Shown here one piece after another: positions 1 through 8,876 of a DNA stretch of 64,000 bases. The stretch comes from Azorhizobium oxalatiphilum. Its GTDB lineage: Bacteria > Pseudomonadota > Alphaproteobacteria > Rhizobiales > Xanthobacteraceae. The notes under the pieces were generated by a model. That model had not been told where the DNA came from, did not search any database, and saw only the letters and a program-made list of their open reading frames with translations. The stretch is from positions 434,001-498,000 of the forward strand of contig NZ_BMCT01000001.1 of the NCBI RefSeq assembly GCF_014635325.1. Reading direction: 5' to 3'. Both the position numbers and the translations under genes were made by a program. Numbering within the stretch: position 1 is the stretch's first letter; each line of letters opens with the position of its first letter.

Positions 1-1
1 C

Positions 2-1051
2 ATGAGCCAGCCTCTGCGCCGGGCCTCGGAGACGCTGCGCAAGCTCGCCTCCGGCCAGCTCGACGTGAATGTGGAGGCGCGCCGGGCCAATGACGAGATT
101 GGCGACCTGTGGCAGTCCACCGAGCAGCTGCTCGGCGAGCTGCGCCAGGCGGAGCGCCTGCGCGCCGAGCAGAAGGAACTCGCCGCCCGTGCGGAAGGCG
201 AGAAGCGCGAGGCCATGCATGCGCTCGCCAATGAGTTCGACCGCGAGGTCTCCGGCGTGGTGCGCACGGTTGCCGATGCGGTGAGCGTCCTGGAACGCAA
301 CGCGGCCACCATGAGCGCCTCGGCGGACGAGACCTCCCACCAGTCCACGGTGGTGGCGGCCGCTGCCGAGCAGGCGACCAGCAACGTGCAGACGGCGGCC
401 TCCGCCGCCGAGGAGCTGGCGGCCTCCGTGCGCGAGATCAGCAACCAGGTGGCCACCGCCGCGCAGGTTGCCGGCGAAGCCACCGGTCAGGCGGAGAAGA
501 CGGCCGATGTGGCGCGTGGGCTCTCCGCCAGCGCCACCCGCATCGGTCAGGTGGTGAGCCTCATCACCGACATCGCCTCGCAGACCAACCTGCTCGCCCT
601 CAACGCCACCATCGAGGCGGCGCGGGCGGGGGATGCCGGCCGCGGCTTCGCCGTGGTGGCCTCCGAGGTGAAGTCGCTCGCCGAGCAGACATCCAAGGCC
701 ACGGATGAGATCTCCTCGCAGATCTCCGCCGTGCAGGGCGCCACCGACGAGGTGGTCCGCGCTATCGAGACCATCACGGCGACCATCCGGAAGATCGACG
801 ACATCTCTTCGGCCATCGCCAATGCCATCGACCAGCAGGGCGCGGCGACCGGCGAGATCGCCGAGAACGTCAGCCAGGCGGCGCAGGGCACCCAGGAGGT
901 TTCCTCCAGCATCACGGGTGTCTCCGCTGCCGCCGCCGAAACCGGGCGCGTGTCGGGAGACATCGTGCACGCCGCCACCGACCTTTCCGCTCAGGCCAAC
1001 CGTCTGCGCAGCCAGGTCGACACCTTCATCGCGCGGGTTCGCGCAGCCTAG
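2..1051 (+). CDS. Methyl-accepting chemotaxis protein, C-terminal part (5' end outside window)
   Basis: Cytoplasmic signalling part of a chemoreceptor that controls CheA through CheW. The visible 349 residues start inside a HAMP-like segment (about residues 1–60), followed by a long coiled coil and the conserved hairpin tip around residues 195–225 ([20 protein letters not shown]). No transmembrane segment is visible, so the sensor domain and membrane helices probably lie upstream of the window and the ATG at base 2 is probably internal. The tail ends FIARVRAA and has no NWETF-type CheR docking pentapeptide. It lies about 420 bases upstream of cheA on the same strand, so it is probably the receptor linked to this che operon, as reported for TlpA1 in Azorhizobium (recalled, not checked). 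The family call is certain; the ligand is unknown. Confidence 0.93.
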   Translation: MSQPLRRASETLRKLASGQLDVNVEARRANDEIGDLWQSTEQLLGELRQAERLRAEQKELAARAEGEKREAMHALANEFDREVSGVVRTVADAVSVLERNAATMSASADETSHQSTVVAAAAEQATSNVQTAASAAEELAASVREISNQVATAAQVAGEATGQAEKTADVARGLSASATRIGQVVSLITDIASQTNLLALNATIEAARAGDAGRGFAVVASEVKSLAEQTSKATDEISSQISAVQGATDEVVRAIETITATIRKIDDISSAIANAIDQQGAATGEIAENVSQAAQGTQEVSSSITGVSAAAAETGRVSGDIVHAATDLSAQANRLRSQVDTFIARVRAA

Positions 1052-1102
1052 AGCACGTCCGGCTTCGATTGCTCCGCGATCAAGGCCGCAGGACGTTCTC
1101 TA
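1049..1102. repeat. Imperfect palindrome, interspersed repeat or terminator-like
   Basis: TAGAGCACGTCC (1049–1060) and GGACGTTCTCTA (1091–1102) form 12-base arms with one mismatch around a 30-base loop. The left arm overlaps the receptor stop codon. The AGAGCA start is shared with elements at 9809 and 20836, which suggests an interspersed repeat family. It may also act as a terminator for the receptor gene. Confidence 0.55.
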
Positions 1103-1471
1103 AAAGAGTTAGAGGCGGATCCACGGTTCGGATGAAATCTGAACCGACCCGGCTCTAAGGGCTGCGTTCCGCGCCACGAACCGGGAGAAGACAGGCCGTC
1201 CGGCGGTTCGCCGACGGGCACCCGTCTTCCCCCAACCCTCCGCGTCGTCCGCCGGTGCCTCTGGTGCCGCCAGGTGACTGGTTCGCCAAGTCCCGGGGCT
1301 ACCCCGGTGCCGGCGAATGACGCGGGGATGGAGCCGGATCGGATCAGATTGGATCAATCTGACCCGGGAAACCGCCTCTGAATCTTTGATAGAGGACGCG
1401 TTTGCGGCTTTGATTGCGATGCAACCAAAGCCGGGCGTGCTCCAAGGAATGCCAGCCCGCTGGAGTGACAG
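1052..1471. other. Intergenic region with two palindromic repeat units, upstream of cheA
   Basis: No gene is supported here. The first third holds two adjacent imperfect palindromes (1049–1102 and 1109–1158, listed separately). The remainder (about 1160–1460) should hold the cheA promoter, but no convincing -35/-10 pair was found. A GGAG ribosome binding site sits at 1462–1465, six bases before the cheA ATG. Confidence 0.7.
1109..1158. repeat. Second palindromic unit
   Basis: TTAGAG (1109–1114) pairs with CTCTAA (1153–1158), and inside it GGTTCGGAT (1125–1133) pairs with ATCTGAACC (1137–1145) with one mismatch. It lies six bases after the preceding palindrome, so the two look like a tandem pair of short repeat units. 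Confidence 0.5.
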
Positions 1472-4228
1472 ATGGACGACCTGCTGCGCGAGTTTCTGAC
1501 CGAGACCAACGAGAGCCTCGACGTGGCCGACGTCGAGCTCGTGAAGTTTGAGCAAGATCCCAACAATGCTCAGATTCTGAACAATATTTTCCGTCTGGTT
1601 CACACCATCAAGGGTACCTGCGGCTTCATCGGCCTCTCGCGCCTCGCCGCGCTCGCGCACGCCGCGGAAACCCTCATGGACAAGTTCCGTGAAGGCGCCC
1701 CGGTGCAGAGCGAGCAGGTCGGCCTGGTGCTCCAGACCGTCGATCGCATTAAGGAACTGATGGCCGAACTCGAGGTCCGCGAGGGCGTCGAGCCGGAAGG
1801 CTCCGATCAGGATCTGATCAGCCAGCTGGAGATCATGGCCGAGCACGCCTTCGACGCGGTGCCCGCCGTCGTGGCGCCTCCGCCTCCGCCGCCGAAGGTG
1901 CCCGCGAAGGTGCCGCAGCAGCTTGAGCGCGAGATGCTGCCGGGCGAGATCCCGCTCGACGAGCTGGACCGCATCTTCAACGAGACCCCGGTCGATCCGC
2001 CGAAGAAGAAGGAAGTGGCGCTCGCCAAGCCCGAGCCCGCAGCGCCCGCCAAGAACACCCTGCCGGCTCCCGCCAAGGCCAAGGAGCCGACCCCCGCGCC
2101 GGCAGCGCCCGCCCGCAAGAGCGTGGCGGCGGCCGACGACGAGCACAAGGCGCCCGCCGCCCGTGGCGACGATCACGCCGGCAGCGTCTCCTCGCAGTCG
2201 ATCCGCGTGAACGTGGGTGTGCTCGAGCACCTGATGACCATGGTTTCCGAGCTGGTGCTGACGCGCAATCAGCTCATGGAGATCGCCCGTCGCCAGGAGG
2301 ACTCCGAATACAAGGTTCCGCTGCAGCGCCTGTCCAACGTGACGGCGGAGCTGCAGGAAGCGGTCATGCGCACCCGCATGCAGCCGATCGGCAATGCCTG
2401 GCAGAAGCTGCCGCGCATCGTCCGCGATCTGGCGCAGGAGCTGGGCAAGCAGATCGAGCTGGAGCAGATCGGCGCCGAGACCGAACTCGATCGCCAGGTC
2501 CTCGACCAGATCAAGGATCCGCTCACCCACATGGTGCGCAACTCCGCCGACCACGGCCTGGAGATGCCCGAGGAGCGCCGCGCCGCCGGCAAGCCGGAGA
2601 AGGGCACCATCCGCCTTTCGGCCTATCACGAGGGCGGCCACGTCATCGTGGAGATCTCGGACGACGGCAAGGGCCTCGACGTCGCGCGCATCAAGCAGAA
2701 GGCGCTCGACAACGGCCTCGCCACCGAGTCCGAACTGGCCAAGATGTCGGACAGCCAGGTGTTCCGCTTCATCTTCGCGGCCGGCTTCTCCACCGCCGCG
2801 AAGGTCACGAACGTTTCCGGCCGCGGCGTCGGCATGGACGTGGTGCGCTCGAACATCGAGGTCATCGGCGGTACGGTGGAGGTGCGCTCCAAGCAGGGCT
2901 CCGGCTCCACCTTCGTCATCAAGATCCCGCTCACCCTCGCCATCGTGCCGGCGCTCATCGTGGAGGCCGCCAAGGAGCGGTTCGCGGTGCCGCAGAGCGC
3001 GGTCATCGAGCTGGTGCGCGTGCAGCCCAATTCCGAGCATCAGGTCAAGCGCCTGAAGGAATCCCCGGTGCTGTGCCTGCGCGAGAAACTGCTGCCCATC
3101 GTCAATCTCGGCAAGCTGCTGGGCATGGCGCCGGAAGGCGAGGAGAACCTCGAAGATCTGCTCATCGCGGTGATGCAGGTGGGCAACCAGACCTTCGGCG
3201 TGGTGGTGGACGCTGTCTCCCACACCGAGGAAATCGTGGTGAAGCCCATGTCCTCGGTGCTGCGCCAGCTGCCCATGGTCTCCGGCTCCACCATCCTGGG
3301 TGATGGTCGCGTGATCATGATCGTCGACCCGGCCGGCCTCGCCCAGGTGGCGGCCAGCCCCGAGGAGGAGCGTACGTCCGAGCTCGCCGCCGATGCGGCC
3401 GCCCGCCTGCGCAATCAGGGTGCGACCACCTCGCTGCTGCTGCTCCGCGCCGGTTCCGGCGACGTCAAGGCGGTGCCGCTCTCGCTGGTCACGCGCCTCG
3501 AAGAGCTGGAGCTCGAGAAGGTCGAGACCGTCAACGGCCACCCGGTCATCCAGTATCGCGGCGCGCTGATCCCGCTGGTCCATGTCAACGACAAGGTGAA
3601 GCGCGGCACCACGGGCACCCAGCCCATGCTGATCTTCTCCGACGAGGGCCGCGTGATGGGCCTCGTGGTGGACGAGATCGTCGACATCGTCGAGGCCCGC
3701 CTCGACATGCAGCTGTCCTCGGATGCGCCCGAGGCGCTGGGTGCGGCGATCATCGACGGCCAGGCCACCGAGATCCTCGACGTCGGCCACTTCCTCTCCA
3801 TCGCCTTCGGCGACTGGTTCGAGAGCCATGACGGGGATGACGACCGCCTCGGCAAGATCCTGCTGGTGGACGACAGCCTCTTCTACCGCAACCTCATCGA
3901 GCCGGTGCTCAAGGGCGCGGGTTACGAGGTCGTGACCTGTGCCTCGGCCTTCGACGCCCTCGAAGCCCTGACCGCGAGCCGCTTCACCGCCATCGTCAGC
4001 GATCTCGACATGCCCGAGATGGACGGCTTCCAGTTCGCCCGCGCGGTGCGCAGCGAGCCCTCCATCGCCGGCCTGCCGATCATCGCCCTGTCGAGCGACC
4101 GCTCGTCCGACAGCATCGATAAGGCCCGCGGCGCCGGCTTCACCGACTATATCGCCAAGTTCGACCGTTCCGGTCTCATCGCCGCGCTGAAGGAATTCGC
4201 CGGCACTGCCCATGGAGAGGCGGCATGA
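1472..4228 (+). CDS. cheA: Chemotaxis histidine kinase CheA with C-terminal receiver domain
   Basis: Central kinase of chemotaxis: it autophosphorylates and passes phosphate to CheY and CheB under receptor control. Domain order in 918 residues: HPt domain with phospho-acceptor His44 in LVHTIKG; an Ala/Pro-rich linker (about 130–240); dimerisation helices (about 245–310); HATPase domain with the N box around HMVRNSADHG, then DDGKGLD and GRGVGMDVVR; two successive CheW-like regions (about 490–630 and 645–785); and a receiver domain from about 794 with predicted phospho-Asp844 (VSDLDMPEMDG). The usual P2 CheY-binding domain is not obvious. The double CheW-like region plus receiver marks it as a hybrid CheA; the receiver could act as a phosphate sink, since no cheZ is visible here. 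The ATG has GGAG six bases upstream. The stop overlaps the cheW start (ATGA). Confidence 0.97.
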   Translation: MDDLLREFLTETNESLDVADVELVKFEQDPNNAQILNNIFRLVHTIKGTCGFIGLSRLAALAHAAETLMDKFREGAPVQSEQVGLVLQTVDRIKELMAELEVREGVEPEGSDQDLISQLEIMAEHAFDAVPAVVAPPPPPPKVPAKVPQQLEREMLPGEIPLDELDRIFNETPVDPPKKKEVALAKPEPAAPAKNTLPAPAKAKEPTPAPAAPARKSVAAADDEHKAPAARGDDHAGSVSSQSIRVNVGVLEHLMTMVSELVLTRNQLMEIARRQEDSEYKVPLQRLSNVTAELQEAVMRTRMQPIGNAWQKLPRIVRDLAQELGKQIELEQIGAETELDRQVLDQIKDPLTHMVRNSADHGLEMPEERRAAGKPEKGTIRLSAYHEGGHVIVEISDDGKGLDVARIKQKALDNGLATESELAKMSDSQVFRFIFAAGFSTAAKVTNVSGRGVGMDVVRSNIEVIGGTVEVRSKQGSGSTFVIKIPLTLAIVPALIVEAAKERFAVPQSAVIELVRVQPNSEHQVKRLKESPVLCLREKLLPIVNLGKLLGMAPEGEENLEDLLIAVMQVGNQTFGVVVDAVSHTEEIVVKPMSSVLRQLPMVSGSTILGDGRVIMIVDPAGLAQVAASPEEERTSELAADAAARLRNQGATTSLLLLRAGSGDVKAVPLSLVTRLEELELEKVETVNGHPVIQYRGALIPLVHVNDKVKRGTTGTQPMLIFSDEGRVMGLVVDEIVDIVEARLDMQLSSDAPEALGAAIIDGQATEILDVGHFLSIAFGDWFESHDGDDDRLGKILLVDDSLFYRNLIEPVLKGAGYEVVTCASAFDALEALTASRFTAIVSDLDMPEMDGFQFARAVRSEPSIAGLPIIALSSDRSSDSIDKARGAGFTDYIAKFDRSGLIAALKEFAGTAHGEAA

Positions 4229-4707
4229 CCAGCACCAGTCTCGTCATTGCACGACAGGAAACCACCGGAGCGGGTGCTCAGTATGTGACCGTGCGTATCG
4301 GGCCGCAGCTGTTCGGTCTGCCGATCGAGATGGTGCACGAGGTGTTCGTGCCCGATCACATCACCCGCGTGCCGCTCTCGACCCCCGAGATCGAGGGCGT
4401 GCTGAACCTGCGCGGCCGCATCGTCACCATGATCAACATGCGCACCATGCTGGGCCTGAAGGCCCATGCGGAGAACAAGCGCATGGCGGTCGGCATCGAG
4501 CATCACGGCGAATCCTACGGCCTGATGATCGACGAAGTGGGCGAGGTGCTGGTGCTCGAGCCCGGCCGCCGCGAGAGCAATCCCACCAATCTCGACCCCC
4601 ACTGGGCGGATATCGTGACCGGCGTCTACCGCCTCAAAGGCCAGCTCATGCTCGTTCTTGACGTGGATCTGGCTCTCGGGCGCCTCAACACCGCGCGCGC
4701 CGCCTGA
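4225..4707 (+). CDS. cheW: Chemotaxis coupling protein CheW
   Basis: Adaptor that links chemoreceptor tips to CheA in the signalling array. The 160-residue protein is essentially one CheW domain (about residues 15–150): a beta-barrel core with LPIEMVHEVF near the start, the segment VLNLRGRIVTMINMR and the pattern GLMIDEVGEVLVLE. The length is usual for CheW. Its ATG overlaps the cheA stop by four bases, so translation is probably coupled. Confidence 0.96.
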   Translation: MTSTSLVIARQETTGAGAQYVTVRIGPQLFGLPIEMVHEVFVPDHITRVPLSTPEIEGVLNLRGRIVTMINMRTMLGLKAHAENKRMAVGIEHHGESYGLMIDEVGEVLVLEPGRRESNPTNLDPHWADIVTGVYRLKGQLMLVLDVDLALGRLNTARAA

Positions 4708-4736
4708 CCGTCAGGTCGCCAATTCAGGAGAGAACC

Positions 4737-5120
4737 ATGAAGACCTGCCTTGTGGTCGACGATTCCAGCGTGGTGCGGAAGGTTGCCCGGCGCATCCTGG
4801 AAGACCTGGCCTTCACCGTGCGCGAGGCGGCCGACGGGCAAGCGGCCCTCGATGCCTGCGACGAAGCCATGCCCGACGGCATCCTTCTCGACTGGAACAT
4901 GCCGGTGATGGAGGGCCTCGAGTTCCTGCAGATCCTGCGCAAGCGCGAGGGTGGCGATGTCCCGCGCGTGATCTTCTGCACCACCAACAACGACTTCGAG
5001 CACATCACGAAGGCGATCGAGGCTGGTGCGAACGAGTACATCATGAAGCCGTTTGATCAGGACATCCTGCGCGAGAAGCTGGAGGAAGTCGGCCTGCTGG
5101 AGAAAGCCCCCGCCACATGA
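4737..5120 (+). CDS. cheY: Chemotaxis response regulator CheY
   Basis: Single-domain receiver (127 residues) that takes phosphate from CheA and acts on the flagellar switch, or as a phosphate sink. Visible features: acidic pair Asp8-Asp9 in VVDDSS, phospho-acceptor Asp52 in LLDWNMP, a conserved Thr in FCTTNND and the Lys of MKPFD. There is no output domain. GGAGAGAACC just upstream supplies a ribosome binding site. It lies 29 bases after cheW, and its stop overlaps the cheB start. Related genomes carry a second cheY elsewhere, so whether this one drives the motor cannot be decided from sequence. Confidence 0.96.
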   Translation: MKTCLVVDDSSVVRKVARRILEDLAFTVREAADGQAALDACDEAMPDGILLDWNMPVMEGLEFLQILRKREGGDVPRVIFCTTNNDFEHITKAIEAGANEYIMKPFDQDILREKLEEVGLLEKAPAT

Positions 5121-6334
5121 GCAGTCCAGCACCGGCCGGGGAACCGGCACACGTTGAAGATCCCATCCGCGTCATGATCGTGGATGACAGCGTCTTCATC
5201 CGTGGCATCCTTTCGAACTGGCTTTCCGAATCCGCCGACCTGCGCGTGGTGGCGACCCATGCCAATGGGCGCCGGGCCGTGGACGACGTGCTGAAGTCCC
5301 AGCCCGACGTGATCATCCTCGATCTCGAAATGCCCGAGATGGACGGCCTGACGGCGCTTCCCCTCATTCTGGAGAAGAAGCCGAACACCGTCGTGCTCGT
5401 GGCCTCGACGCTGACCCGCCGTGGGGCGGAAGTGTCGATGAAGGCCATGAGCCTGGGTGCCGCCGATTATGTGCCCAAGCCCGACGCGGGCCGCGGCATC
5501 TCGGCCGCCGACGAATTCCGCCGCGACCTGACGGCCAAGGTCCGCAGCCTCGGCCAGCGTGTGCGCCGCCGTGGCGGCCTGCCGCGCGTGACCGCTGCGG
5601 CCGCCGCTGCCGCGCATGCCGCCCCCGCCGCTGCGCCCGCCTCCGTGCGGCCGGTGGCCGAGCGCTCCGCCGTCGAGCGTGCCGCGCCCGCCACTTCGGC
5701 GCTGCTGCAGAAGAAGGTCAACGACAAGCGCCGGCCCTATTCCATGGCGCCGGTGAGCATTCTGGCGGTGGGTTCCTCCACCGGCGGTCCGCAGGCGCTG
5801 ACCCGCCTGTTCACCGACATCGGGCCGAACATCGGCAGCGTGCCGGTGGTGATCGTCCAGCACATGCCGGCCACCTTCACCGCCATTCTGGCGGAGCATG
5901 TGGGTCGCGCCGCCGGCCGTCCGGCCGCCGAGGGCGTGGACGGCGAGGTGCTCAAGCCCGGCCACATCTATATCGCACCCGGCGGCAAGCACATGCTGCT
6001 GGAGAAGGTGGGCGCCGACAAGGTGATCCGCCTGAACGACGGCCCGCCCGTCAATTTCTGCAAGCCTGCTGTTGATCCCATGTTCGATACGGTTGCGGAG
6101 CTTTACGGCCGCAACGTGCTGTCCGTGGTGCTCACGGGCATGGGCAGCGACGGCGCCAAGGGCGCCGGGCGCATCGCCGATGCCGGTGGCAGCGTGATCG
6201 CGCAGGATGAAGAGACCAGCGTCGTTTGGGGCATGCCCGGCGCGACCGTCCAGTTGGGGAACGCTTCTGAAGTGCTCTCCATTGGCGAGATCGGTCGCAA
6301 GGTGTCCCGCTTGCTCACGGGAGGACGGGCATGA
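5117..6334 (+). CDS. cheB: Chemotaxis protein-glutamate methylesterase CheB
   Basis: Removes methyl groups from chemoreceptor glutamates (and deamidates glutamines) for adaptation, when phosphorylated by CheA. It has 405 residues: an N-terminal receiver (about 16–140) with DD at 23–24 and phospho-Asp69 in ILDLEMPEMDG; an Ala-rich linker (about 150–205); and the C-terminal esterase (about 215–400) with predicted catalytic Ser221 in GSSTGGPQA, the His of VQHMPATFT and the Asp of LTGMGSDGAKG. It starts with a four-base overlap on cheY and ends overlapping cheR, so adaptation and phosphorylation genes are translated as a coupled chain. Confidence 0.97.
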   Translation: MSSPAPAGEPAHVEDPIRVMIVDDSVFIRGILSNWLSESADLRVVATHANGRRAVDDVLKSQPDVIILDLEMPEMDGLTALPLILEKKPNTVVLVASTLTRRGAEVSMKAMSLGAADYVPKPDAGRGISAADEFRRDLTAKVRSLGQRVRRRGGLPRVTAAAAAAAHAAPAAAPASVRPVAERSAVERAAPATSALLQKKVNDKRRPYSMAPVSILAVGSSTGGPQALTRLFTDIGPNIGSVPVVIVQHMPATFTAILAEHVGRAAGRPAAEGVDGEVLKPGHIYIAPGGKHMLLEKVGADKVIRLNDGPPVNFCKPAVDPMFDTVAELYGRNVLSVVLTGMGSDGAKGAGRIADAGGSVIAQDEETSVVWGMPGATVQLGNASEVLSIGEIGRKVSRLLTGGRA

Positions 6335-7185
6335 TCAGCGCGACCGACTACGACTTCTTCAAGAAGTTCCTGAAGCTGCATTCGGGCCTGATCCTGTCGG
6401 ACGACAAGCATTACCTGCTTGAGAGCCGGCTGGTGCCGCTGCTGCGCAAGTTCGAGCTTCCGGACTTCTCGCGCCTGGCCGCGAACCTGCGCGACAATGC
6501 CAATTCGGTGGTCGCCCAGGCGGTGATCGAGGCGATGACCACGAACGAGTCGCTGTTTTTCCGCGACAAGACGCCGTTCGAGGTCTTCACCACGGTGATG
6601 CTGCCGAAGCTGCATGCGGCCCGTCCGCCATCGGCGCCGCTGCGCATCTGGTGCGCCGCCGCGTCCACCGGCCAGGAGCCCTACTCGCTGGCCATGACGC
6701 TGAAGGAGAACCCCCACCTCATCGGCACCCGCCGGGTGGAGTTCCTCTGCACGGATCTGTCGAACGAGGTTCTGGAGCGCGCCGCGTCCGGCCGCTACAA
6801 CCAGTTCGAGGTTCAGCGCGGCCTGCCGATCCAGATGCTGATGAAGTACTTCAAGAAGGTCGACGACATGTGGGAGATCACTCCCCAGTTGAAGACCGGA
6901 ATGACCTTCCGCAAGCTGAACCTGCTGCATCCCTTCGTGGGGCTCGGCCAGTTCGACATCGTGTTCTGCCGCAACGTGCTCATCTATTTCGATGCGCCCA
7001 CCAAGACCGATATCCTGAACCGCATCGCCAAGGTGACGGCGCCCGATGGATATCTGGTGCTCGGCGGCGCGGAGACGGTGATGGGGCTGGGCGAGGCCTA
7101 CCGCCCGCTGCCGAACCAGCGCGGCTTCTATGTGCCCAACGTGCCGGCCCCGGCCAGCATGTCGGCTGCGGTGGCGAGCCGCTGA
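6331..7185 (+). CDS. cheR: Chemotaxis protein methyltransferase CheR
   Basis: SAM-dependent methylation of chemoreceptor glutamates, the counterpart of CheB. The 284 residues show an N-terminal helical domain (about 1–75), the motif TNESLFFRDK, a SAM-binding segment RIWCAAASTGQEPYSLAM and the C-terminal motif DIVFCRNVLIYFD, all standard for CheR. No TPR extension is present. Since the receptors in this window lack an NWETF tail, methylation would have to work without a tethered pentapeptide. It is the last gene before a strong terminator at 7224–7256. Confidence 0.97.
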   Translation: MISATDYDFFKKFLKLHSGLILSDDKHYLLESRLVPLLRKFELPDFSRLAANLRDNANSVVAQAVIEAMTTNESLFFRDKTPFEVFTTVMLPKLHAARPPSAPLRIWCAAASTGQEPYSLAMTLKENPHLIGTRRVEFLCTDLSNEVLERAASGRYNQFEVQRGLPIQMLMKYFKKVDDMWEITPQLKTGMTFRKLNLLHPFVGLGQFDIVFCRNVLIYFDAPTKTDILNRIAKVTAPDGYLVLGGAETVMGLGEAYRPLPNQRGFYVPNVPAPASMSAAVASR

Positions 7186-7223
7186 TACGGTAACGCCAGA
7201 CCGATATCGCGACCTGCGTTTCA

Positions 7224-7256
7224 ACCGCCCGGATCTCGGATCCGGGCGGTTTTTTT
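7224..7256 (+). terminator. Rho-independent terminator of the che operon
   Basis: ACCGCCCGGATC (7224–7235) pairs perfectly with GATCCGGGCGGT (7239–7250) around a three-base loop and runs into seven T (7250–7256). It lies 39 bases after cheR and separates the operon from the next receptor gene. Confidence 0.92.
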
Positions 7257-7457
7257 GCGTTCCGCGCCGGGATGCGTGTCCCGGCGGCAGGTTGCATCCG
7301 TCGTTGCTACCCTGACGAAAGCTTGGGGTGAGACACCCACGCCCATGAGGGTTGCGGCATTTTCGTCGAAGCCCTTGGGACGACGCTCGAAAAACCCCAC
7401 CTCGAGGTGTGAGCCTGTTCATTCGAACACAGGCACCCACCGGCACGGGATGATCTC

Positions 7458-8795
7458 ATGTCGACAGAAAAAGACTTAAACCAGCGCCTGAGCTTCATCG
7501 GGATGGACGCCAAGCTGAAGGCCAATCTGCGCGAGGCGCGCGGGCTGGTGATCGAAGCCATGCCCGAGATCCTGGACGGCTTCTACGATCATCTCATGAC
7601 CTATCCGGCGATGGCGCGGATGTTCCCGACCCCGGACGTGCGCGTTCACGCCAAGTCCATGCAGATCAAGCATTGGGATGTGATCCTCGACGGCCGCTTC
7701 GACCAGACCTATGTGGATTCCGTCTCGCGTATCGGTCGCACCCATGCCCGCCTCGGCCTTGAGCCGCGCTGGTACATCGCCGGCTACAGCCTGCTGCTGG
7801 GCGGCCTCGTGAAGGCCATCGAGACCCGCTTCAAGTCCGGCCGCTTCGACAAGACCGCCCCGGCCCGCAAGGCGGGCCTGATGCAGGCGGTGATCACCGC
7901 CGCACTGCTCGACATGGATTTCGCCATCTCGGTCTATCTGGATTCCGGCATCCAGACCAAGCAGGAGACGCTGGACCGCATGGGCGAGGCGTTCCGCAGC
8001 ATCGTCACCACGGTGTCTTCCGCGGCGGGCGATCTGGAAACCACGGCGGACACGCTGGCCCGCATGGCCACCACCACCCGCCAGCTCACCGACACGGTGG
8101 CCAATTCCTCGGAGGAGGCCTCTTCCAACGTGCAGTCGGTGGCCACCGCCTCCGACGAACTGGCAGCTTCCATCGCGGAGATCGGCCGGCAGGCGCAGGA
8201 ATCCTCCCGCATCGCCGGCGAGGCAGTGCAGCAGGCGGAGCGCACCGATGCGCGCATCGGAGCGCTGTCCACCGCGTCCGCCCGCATCGGTGATGTGCTC
8301 AAGCTCATCACCGCCATTGCCGACCAGACCAATCTGCTGGCGCTCAACGCCACCATCGAGGCCGCCCGCGCCGGTGAGGCGGGCAAGGGCTTCGCCGTGG
8401 TGGCGCAGGAGGTGAAGGCGCTGGCCGGGCAGACCGCCAAGGCCATCGACGAGATCGGCGGTCAGATCAATGCCATGCAGTCCGCCACCAGCGACAGCGT
8501 GGCGGCGGTGAAGGAGATCGGCCAAACCATCGAGCGCCTGTCGGGCATCTCGGAGGCCATCGCGCACGCCGTGGAACAGCAGAGTGCCGCGACCTCGCTC
8601 ATCACCGTCAGCGTGGCCCAGGCGGCGCGCGGCACCGAGGAGGTGGCCACCGCCATCGGCTCGGTGCGCGAGGGTGCCGTGGGCACGGGCTCGGCCTCGG
8701 ACGAGGTGCTGGGCTCGGCCCGCACGCTCAGCGCCGAGAGCCTGCGCCTCAACCATGAGGTGGAGACCTTCCTGGAGAGCGTGCGCGCCGTGTGA
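7458..8795 (+). CDS. Soluble globin-coupled chemoreceptor (HemAT/IcpB-like)
   Basis: Cytoplasmic aerotaxis or energy-taxis receptor that senses oxygen or another heme ligand. The N-terminal 170 or so residues form a sensor-globin domain: His96 in [20 protein letters not shown] matches the proximal heme ligand context of globin-coupled sensors. A linker helix leads into the methyl-accepting domain (about 180–440) with the tip sequence [20 protein letters not shown]. There is no membrane segment. The C-terminus ends FLESVRAV, like the other two receptors here. It follows the che operon but behind a terminator, so it has its own promoter. Azorhizobium has a described globin chemoreceptor, IcpB, near its che cluster (recalled, not checked). 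ATG 7458 is preceded by a weak GGGA site. Confidence 0.94.
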   Translation: MSTEKDLNQRLSFIGMDAKLKANLREARGLVIEAMPEILDGFYDHLMTYPAMARMFPTPDVRVHAKSMQIKHWDVILDGRFDQTYVDSVSRIGRTHARLGLEPRWYIAGYSLLLGGLVKAIETRFKSGRFDKTAPARKAGLMQAVITAALLDMDFAISVYLDSGIQTKQETLDRMGEAFRSIVTTVSSAAGDLETTADTLARMATTTRQLTDTVANSSEEASSNVQSVATASDELAASIAEIGRQAQESSRIAGEAVQQAERTDARIGALSTASARIGDVLKLITAIADQTNLLALNATIEAARAGEAGKGFAVVAQEVKALAGQTAKAIDEIGGQINAMQSATSDSVAAVKEIGQTIERLSGISEAIAHAVEQQSAATSLITVSVAQAARGTEEVATAIGSVREGAVGTGSASDEVLGSARTLSAESLRLNHEVETFLESVRAV

Positions 8796-8823
8796 CGCCG
8801 GACGACTTCAGCTTACAAAGCGA

Positions 8824-8853
8824 AACGGCCCGGGACTCATGTCCCGGGCCGTT
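8824..8853. terminator. Bidirectional terminator-like hairpin
   Basis: AACGGCCCGGGAC (8824–8836) and GTCCCGGGCCGTT (8841–8853) form a perfect 13-bp stem with a TCAT loop. It lies between the converging receptor gene (+) and the 203-residue gene (−), so it can end both transcripts, although T runs are short. Confidence 0.8.
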
Positions 8854-8876
8854 GCCATTTCTGAAGCCTGTTTTGG

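Noticed and set aside
1109-4213. Very long open frame on the strand opposite cheA (over 1000 codons)
   Set aside because: It is a product of high GC at third codon positions in cheA. It is His/Gly/Asp-rich low-complexity, matches no family, and cheA on the other strand has every expected motif.
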